64,000 bases of DNA from Actinernus sp. WN-2022 (lineage: Eukaryota > Cnidaria > Anthozoa > Actiniaria > Actinernidae): contig JAOWCC010000569.1 of assembly GCA_030867875.1 (NCBI GenBank), forward strand, positions 372,001 through 436,000, read 5' to 3'. The notes beneath the pieces are model-generated. The model saw only the letters and a list, made by a program, of their open reading frames with translations. It did no database searches and was not told where the DNA came from. Shown here piece by piece: positions 57,991 through 64,000 of this stretch. How positions within the stretch are numbered: position 1 is the first letter of the stretch; every line of letters starts with the position of its first letter. A program made the translations under genes and the position numbers.

Positions 57991-58170
57991 AGTTACCGAC
58001 CACTTACCGACCACTTACCGACCACTTACCGACCACTTACCGACCACTTACCGACACAGTTTTACCGACCACTTACCGACCACTTACCGACCACTTACCG
58101 ACCACTTACCGACCACTTACCGACCACTTACCGACCACTTACCGACCACTTACCGACCACTTTTTTTCGG
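57991..58170. repeat. 11-bp minisatellite, about 15 units, right transposon end
   Basis: (TTACCGACCAC)n in one orientation, with one interruption (TTACCGACACAGTTTTACCG) near 58,050. It merges into the inverted end CCGACCACTTTTTTTCGGTG. The reading frame across it ([11 protein letters not shown] repeats) is an artefact. Confidence 0.92.
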
Positions 58171-58310
58171 TGCAGATTGTTCACTTTAGCCGTTGTACCA
58201 GAGGACTTCTTGTATGATTTAGTAATGTTTTTGTCAATTAACTCGTTGTATTTAGCGGGCTCCATCTTGTAGAAGTTCGTAGTTTTGTCTGCAGAGACAA
58301 GTAGTTTACT

Positions 58311-59659
58311 ACAGGCCAATTTCAATTCTTCCTATTTTTAGTAAAAATTTTGAAAGAGTAATATATAATCAATTATCTACTTGCTTATGTCTTCATAACT
58401 TGTTATCTCCACTGCAATATGGTTTTCGCTCAGGATTAAATACAACAGATTGTGTGGTAGATCTTATTGACGAAATAACTCGATATTTAGATCAAGGACT
58501 ATATGTGATTACAATATTTTTAGACCTTGCAAAAGCTTTTGATACGGTAGACCATGCCACATTACTATCTAAGCTAAATAATTACGGTATCAAAGGTACA
58601 TCCCATAACTGGTTTAGATCATATCTGCAATCTAGACAACAAAGAGTTTTTGTAAATGGAGTATTTTCTGATCAATTAACCTTATCCTATGGTGTACCAC
58701 AAGGTTCAGTTCTAGGCCCTTTACTTTTTCTGTTATATGTAAATGACTTTCCAGCAGCGACAGCCTATTTCTCTGTCCGTATGTTTGCTGATGATACATC
58801 GGATACTGTTGCTGGACCTGATTTAGATTTAATTATACCCAATATAAATAGCAATGTAAGTGATTTGTATAACTGGTTATGTGCCAACAAACTCACTTTG
58901 AACCTTGAAAAAACTAATTATTTAATATTTCAACCTCGACAAAAACAAACATATAATATATATCCTCCTTTAAAAATAGCCAATAAACCTATAAAAAACT
59001 GTCACAGTATCAAATATTTAGGTTTTTACATTGACGCCCACCTTACTTGGTCAGAACATATTGAATATTTAAATGATAAACTTAGTAAAAATATTAATGT
59101 TCTCATTAAGTGTAAAAAATATTTACCCTTCAATAGCCTTCTAAATTTATATTATTCTCTAATTTACCCATTTATAAGCTATGGCTGTATAATTTGGGGA
59201 AATAACTATGACAGTCCGTTATCTAGATCCTAGCTAAACTTCAAAATAAGGTTATTCGTGTTATATGTGATGTTCCTATAAGAGAGCATATCACTCCATA
59301 CTATATTAAACTTAATGTACTTAAAATTCCTGATATAGTTAAAATGAATACATGTCTTTTCATTTATGAATGTATGACCGAAAGCAAAAGCTGTTCAATT
59401 AATATGAAATATGTCTCAGAACAACATTCTTACCAAACAAGAAGCTCTACAAATCAATTTTTTTTACATTGAACGATATCGGTTAAATTTGAGAAAATTT
59501 TCCCCCACAGTAATAGGTCTTTATTATTGGAATAACTTACCTCTTCGAATTAAAAGCATTCATTCCAGAAAACAACTAAAAAAAAGCTATTTTTTTCTCA
59601 CTACCTTTCCCAATATTGATATTTATTATGCATTATTTTGGCAGAAATGTTCCTTTTAA
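58311..59659 (+). pseudogene. CR1/L2-type LINE reverse transcriptase
   Basis: Frame 58,317-59,233: YRPISILPIFSK, SPLQYGFRSGLNTTDC, IFLDLAKAFDTVDHATLLSK, GVPQGSVLGPLLFLLYVNDF, catalytic FADDTSDTV near 58,785, KLTLNLEKTNYLIF, IKYLGFYIDAHLTW and FISYGCIIWGNNYDSP. It stops at 59,231 after a frame break. The rest (LQNKVIRV-like, then YRLNLRKFSPTVIGLYYWNN and LPLRIKS) follows in other frames to 59,659. Only about the C-terminal two thirds of ORF2 are present. F replaces the more usual Y before ADD, as in the LINE at 16 kb, to which it is related. Confidence 0.88.
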
Positions 59660-59866
59660 TTTTTTCTAGTAATAATTATCACAGATTTAAGGGTATCGTA
59701 TTTAGGTAACTATTTGATGCCCTTACACCAATGATTAATGTTGAGTGTGAGGTATCGTTTTTCCTAGTGTAGTATGTGTGTATTTTATTGTCTGTTATTT
59801 AATGTTATATTGTATAAATTTGTAAATCATGGTGTAAAATAAACTCAAATTATTGAAAAAAAAAAA
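58311..59866 (+). mobile_element. 5'-truncated LINE with poly(A) and 12-bp duplication
   Basis: Inserted in the Penelope element, with AAGTAGTTTACT at both sides (58,299-58,310 and 59,867-59,878) and an A-rich 3' end (AAATTATTGAAAAAAAAAAA). It opens directly within the RT (YRPISILPIFSK). Target-primed reverse transcription explains these features. Confidence 0.92.
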
Positions 59867-60241
59867 AAGTAGTTTACTGTCGCTTTTAATGTACTTGACA
59901 TCTTTCTTGATGCCATTTAAAAAGTTATCGTTTGCTTGTTTAAACTTTATGCCTTGGATGATATTTAGCATTCCGTCTTCAAATTCTTTGAGTTCGTCCA
60001 TAGGTGGAGGGTTCTTAGTGGAATTGAAGCCGTATGTTTGCTTGGTAGATGAAGTCGCGTTAGGGTTAAGGAAGAAGTATGTTTTCCAACGCATTCTCCG
60101 AAGGAAGCATTCGGTTTTCTCAATGAGGCAGTGTAGGTAGTCCTTTTCGGATGGTATGGGAATATTCTTAGTTGAATAACCAAGGTTCATTTTCTCCATG
60201 GTGAATTGTCGTAGAGTGCTCAACAAACTAGGAGCGTCGAG

Positions 60242-60462
60242 TAGATAAATAAATGTTTCGATTAATTCTATCAAGCAGTGCTCGATACAATGCTGTAGAG
60301 CATTATAATACTAAGGATTCGGAGTATTTAAATTCTTGGTTGATTCATATTTCGCTCTACAATACTGTTTCGTGGGGACCAAAGTCCTCACTCGTCAGGA
60401 GTTACTTCGTGAATGAATATTTATTTACAGTTGAGCGTGCAGTGAGCTTTCCACGCAAGCAT
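60242..60462 (-). repeat. Penelope pLTR, upstream copy
   Basis: Matches 48,846-49,068. It differs at its outer edge, after CCACGCAAGC. The ORF start of block 1 overlaps it. Confidence 0.9.
60343..60418 (-). ncRNA. hammerhead ribozyme in upstream pLTR
   Basis: Same sequence as the downstream copy across the whole motif: CUGACGA core, stem II with a UUUG loop, GAAA, short stem III and UA cleavage site. On the transcribed strand it lies near the 5' start of the element. Confidence 0.88.
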
Positions 60463-63200
60463 AGTAGGTCCATGACCATTACCATGTTTTTGAATGAGTT
60501 TCTCAGATCACATGGCTGTTACACTCATGTGTGAGACTTCAGTACTCTATTTTCATTTCCTCCCAGACGTATTACTGTATTCTGTAAAGGAGCTTTTATT
60601 GACCCAAAAATACAGGAATCTTTTCAGAAATCACTGTAATTCTGGTTTTGTAAAGGGCACAATGTTATACAACATTGTTATACAGCTTCGGCGAACCAAA
60701 ACACAGTACATTGAAATCTCTATACATGTACATCTGAAAACTTAGACAAAACTCATGCAGAGGTGATAAAGGATTACAGAAGCTGTAAATGATTACAGCT
60801 TTCAGATGTCATTAGGATTTGTTGTTTTTATCTTCAAAGAAATGGAGTTATACTAATGTGTGAGCCAGCAATCCATTCAAGAGCCATGGTGCGAGCCACT
60901 GCAAAATATATAATTGTTTAGTTGTTTGCTAAACTACATTCAAGAGAAAAGTATGCTGTATTATAACACCAGTCTCTCCGTCAGTTCATCCGAAATTTAC
61001 AAGCTGCTGGGGCCCACTTACCCGAAACAAGTGCCAAATTTGGGTTTGAGGTTTGGAAACCTGTTTGATTTTTGAAAGAATGAAAGAAATGAAAACAATG
61101 AATTGGTTGGCTGCCATCATGGCATGGATTTCTTACAGCACATGGTTGGGATACCTGTGTGGCTGACTCAAATCCAGCCCTCCTCCGTATATCTCAGTTA
61201 ATTTGCAGGGGAGGAAAGGATGAAAACAGGATGAAAATTTTAGGATTACAGTAAACAATACTAATAATACATGGAAAAACCTTACACATCGAGTCCAGTC
61301 AATGATTTCAGGATTTAGCTCAAAAACTTTTGAGTTCAAAAGTTTGAATTTATTATGGGGGAAATATAAATTTGTCTGAACCAAACCAGGTTTTGAACTC
61401 AGGACCCCATATCACACAAAAAATATATATTATTGGAGGTGAAATTTTAACAGATTAATTACTACATGTAGTTACAATGTAATGAAAATACGAACAAAAG
61501 GCAACAGAGGGACCATTTTTTTGTACTTTTGGTAATTTGTATTACCTGCACTACAAAACTATAAATTGAACATTGATGGAAAATTAAGGTAATTTAATAA
61601 AATTAATTGCATTCATTTTTCCATTGTCTTTACTTAAATTGATCATAGAAATGATATCATAAAATGTTCAAAACAGTGGAACAGCGAGTTGTAATCACTG
61701 TAAAGTTTTGGATATTTTATGGCATCATTTCTATGATCAATACAAGTACGGACAATGGAAAAATATATGCGATTTGTTTTTACAATGACAAATCACTTTG
61801 CTTCAAATGAGTGCATAATAACCTGCTTTCGAGTTGAAAAAGGCCATTGAAAGTCAAGACATAAACACTTCTAATTACTGGCTCGGAGAGAAAGCAAAGG
61901 AAAATTTGGTTCACCAGGTCATTGATGGAATGCTTTGAAATGTTTTTTTTTCTGAATCAGGAAGGTTCTTGTTATAATTCAAGACTTCCCCTGTGAAATG
62001 TATTCCCAGCTTTCTTTCAGGGCTTGGAATTACTAGGAATTAGGTTTACATGTATGAGGGTGTAAAAGCTTCGAATAGTTTGGAGTTCCTTGCCCTGCTA
62101 GACAGAGATTCCTAAATGCCTTAGCTTCCTCTGAGCAATTAATTTTAGAGGAAAGTTATAAGGAGACTTGAATTGTTACCAGTCAACTAAATATCATGCA
62201 CTCACATATTTCTAAATACTTTATTGGAAAGCTAACATTGCAGGGAATAAAGATCGTTTTCATGAGAATTTTTAAAACTTATACATGTAATTTATTATTG
62301 TAAACTTGTTGTCATAATATGTTAACTGAGGCTACAGAGAACAAACTTAATGTCACAATATTTCCCTGGTTATTTTTACTATTACTCACCAATTTGACCT
62401 TCCCAGTGTTTAATGATAATGAAGCAAAGTATTTGTCCAAATCTTTGAAAATGTGTTGTTGTTGTTAAGAAATTTGAACAGAACTAAAGACAGTGCATCT
62501 TAATCGTCAGCAGCACGTTCTTGTGATGGTTCCGTATGGGCCACCGGTTGTTGCCTGAACATCTTTGTAATGTCCTTTTTGCAAAAGCACATGAGACAGG
62601 CTGACTTTTGTTGGGATGTAGACTGGGTAAGAGGGTGATGACCAACCAAGGTCTGGGTGGGTCTGGGTATGCCTGAGTAATAAAGATTGATAGCTAGACA
62701 TGTAGTATTTTGATTCGTGATTCAGTGCAGTAACTAATCTTTCACCAAAACAACCCCAAAACACCACACATACAGCGTTTGAACAATTACCCAATTTTAT
62801 TTCTCAAGGATACAAATTGCAATTGCAAATCTTTAAGTATTCATCACAGAGAAGAAAATACAATTGCCTTTTAACATTGACGTCGAACTGAATCAACACC
62901 ACAAAAAGCCTAAAAACAGTTATGATTTGATACTGATACTGGCCTGGTAAGCCTGTGGCAGGCCCAGTGTGGGAAGGCTGGGTATGAAACAATCTGCCAA
63001 AATGGTCATTGGTCATTTAGCTAGATGGTCGGTGCATAAGTAAAATTATTTCAAGTTCTACTACAACTGCAGACTTCATGTTGCATATGTCAGAACTAGA
63101 ATGGGGCTTGATTTAATTTGTGAATTAATTTCGAAAATAAGTCAAGTTTCCAGCTGATTTTGACTTACTTTCCATCTCACTTGAATTTCAGTGATCAGCA
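60463..63200. other. no gene recognised; one inverted repeat
   Basis: At 61,617-61,763, TTTTTCCATTGTC...TTGATCATAGAAATGAT...CATAAAAT is inverted across a ~15-bp spacer (arms about 65 bp with mismatches), probably a hairpin MITE. Frames at 61,133-61,384 and 62,507-62,794 have no motif. Confidence 0.5.
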
Positions 63201-63208
63201 GTTTATTG

Positions 63209-63998
63209 CTAGTCATAATCCCACATGATCCCAATTTGACCTTTATAACATATTAATAGTGATGAGAAATAAGCATTTCTGGTTTCAGCCATCACTTTCT
63301 TTCTCTTGACAGTCCAAGATGGCTCCCCTGGTAACACATTTGTAGAGAGAAATGCAATATCTCGCTTATTGTGCCATTTCAAAAATAAAAGGCTCTCTTT
63401 TAGCTGTTTCTCCTGGTTCCAGTAGCTGCTGCTTTGCACATGGCAGAAGGACGTTCCAGTTGCATCTAACCATTGCACATGCATAGGTATCCTGGTCCTG
63501 TAAGTGCTCCAGAAGTCGAGGAGTCAAAGAAATTATAAAAAAATACATGATGCTTTCTGTTCAGGAAAGGCTGAGCCATTTCTTTCACCACATCATATCC
63601 AAGTCCTTGGATTCTTTGCCTCCCCTGTTCACTTCCTAACTAAATGACTTTGTGGGCTTAGCAGGTAGGTACAGGCGAAATGACAGTCTCCCTTTGAAAG
63701 CAATCATTCCCCCATCCACCGAAATGTTATTTGTGGGGGGATAGCATTGCTGAATATTCCTTAGAATGTCCTACAAAGCGGGTCACACTTTGTAAAGATG
63801 ATCAAAGTTGTCTTCGCCATGTGCTGGCTCGTTGCTCAAGTCGCTAAAGTGGATGAATTGGCTAATCTCCTCAAAGCGATTCTTTGGCATAACTCGTGTT
63901 ATGGCCTCATTACATAGGTAAGGATCGGTTGACCAGTAGTTTGCAATTTTTGGCAAAATATTTATACCCATAATCACACATCCCGAAGTATGCCTTCA
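63209..63998 (-). pseudogene. piggyBac transposase relic, runs off window
   Basis: The minus strand (63,977-63,783) reads MGINILPKIANYWSTDPYLC, then MPKNRFEEISQFIHFSDLSN, the N-terminal half of the piggyBac DDE domain. Further on come SVDGGMIAFKGRLSFRLYLP (first catalytic region; D kept, E replaced by G) and HHVFFYNFFDSSTSG (second region; the usual DNF is YNF, so the aspartate is lost). Multiple frameshifts and stops. The part 5' of it lies beyond the window. It is more decayed than the piggyBac at 39-41 kb and of a different subfamily. Confidence 0.78.
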
Positions 63999-64000
63999 GT

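Larger units (their letters stand above)
50811..58192. mobile_element. 7.38-kb DNA transposon with ISXO2-type transposase
   Basis: Perfect ~50-bp inverted ends begin CGGCTAAAGTGAACAATCTG, continue CACCGAAAAAAAGTGGTCGG and run into an 11-bp minisatellite. The 5-bp TTGTA (TACAA on the Penelope strand) is duplicated at 50,806-50,810 and 58,193-58,197, and its removal restores the Penelope frame. Inside: ~195-bp tandem repeats, 89/163-bp tandem repeats, a CCHC/coiled-coil gene (minus) and an IS1595/ISXO2-like transposase (plus). A CR1-like insertion accounts for 2.96 kb, so the original length was about 4.4 kb. Merlin elements have related transposases but 8-9 bp duplications, so assignment to Merlin is uncertain. 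Confidence 0.88.
49129..60274 (-). pseudogene. Penelope reverse transcriptase / GIY-YIG endonuclease, in three blocks
   Basis: Block 1 (60,274-59,879) is the N-terminal region (MEKMNLGYSTKNIPIPSEKD, KTECFLRRMRWKTYFF). Block 2 (58,298-58,193) continues VSADKTTNFYKMEPAKYNEL. Block 3 (50,805-49,129) holds TLKDHKPNF and [19 protein letters not shown], the RT palm ([13 protein letters not shown], catalytic [10 protein letters not shown] near 50,210) and RT C-terminal motifs. After a single frameshift near 49,865 comes a cysteine cluster (CNCRNKNECPLSGNC) and the GIY-YIG nuclease (CESYVGLTDNEFKTRYRNH). With the insertions removed, this one frameshift is the only break seen, so the element was nearly intact when hit. 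The start lies at or inside the upstream pLTR. Confidence 0.9.
48846..60462 (-). mobile_element. Penelope-like retroelement with two insertions
   Basis: Direct repeats of about 220 bp (pLTRs) at 48,846-49,068 and 60,242-60,462 bracket a minus-strand reverse transcriptase plus GIY-YIG endonuclease. Two later insertions, a LINE (58,311-59,866) and a 7.38-kb DNA transposon (50,811-58,192), split it. Removing each with one duplication copy gives a continuous frame (SKLL|VSADKT and SSGT|TACKIQ). The two pLTRs differ at only a few bases, apart from their inner and outer edges. Direct terminal repeats and a single RT-endonuclease ORF are known for this group. Confidence 0.93.

Noticed and set aside
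57980..58189. Plus-strand frame with repeated [11 protein letters not shown] residues
   Set aside because: Translation of the 11-bp minisatellite, not a gene.

Overview
The window is nuclear DNA of an animal. The AT-rich base composition, the intron-containing genes and the mix of repeat families (Penelope-like, CR1/L2-type LINEs, MULE with a FLYWCH-like domain, piggyBac, hAT and Tc/mariner MITEs, ISXO2-type transposase, tyrosine recombinase) point to an anthozoan cnidarian such as a stony coral. This is an inference from family composition; no species-diagnostic gene is present. No host gene was recognised with confidence. Nearly everything readable is mobile DNA, much of it nested.

Layout. 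1-2.2 kb: a LINE 3' end and small MITEs. 2.2-12.1 kb: three near-identical tandem copies of a 3.24-3.30 kb unit, each with a LINE fragment split by a foldback element and a 110-bp palindrome. 12.4-16.6 kb: broken LINE reverse transcriptases on both strands, with a tyrosine-recombinase relic and a zinc-ribbon exon. 16.6-19.9 kb: an intron-containing MULE transposase with inverted ends, itself hit by two MITEs, lying against a truncated coiled-coil ORF. 22-29.6 kb: LINE remnants riddled with MITEs. 29.9-32.6 kb and 43.2-45.0 kb: two long non-autonomous Tc/mariner-like elements with a shared core but different repeat arrays near their ends. 38.7-41.3 kb: a piggyBac element with TTAA ends. 41.5-46.3 kb: an unrecognised multi-exon gene on the minus strand, broken in places. 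63.2-64 kb: a second piggyBac relic that runs off the window.

The richest part is 48.8-60.5 kb. A Penelope-like retroelement on the minus strand has direct terminal repeats (pLTRs), each with a hammerhead ribozyme. It was hit by a 5'-truncated LINE with a poly(A) tail (58,311-59,866; 12-bp target duplication). It was also hit by a 7.38-kb DNA transposon (50,811-58,192) with perfect inverted ends of about 50 bp and a 5-bp duplication (TTGTA/TACAA). Removing each insert and one copy of its duplication restores the Penelope reading frame, which fixes the boundaries well. The 7.38-kb element carries an ISXO2/IS1595-type DDE transposase and, divergently, an intact 326-aa protein with a CCHC knuckle, coiled coil and HTH-like tail. 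It also holds several tandem arrays and a later CR1-like insertion with a 936-aa ORF. This two-gene element is the best candidate here for something undescribed.
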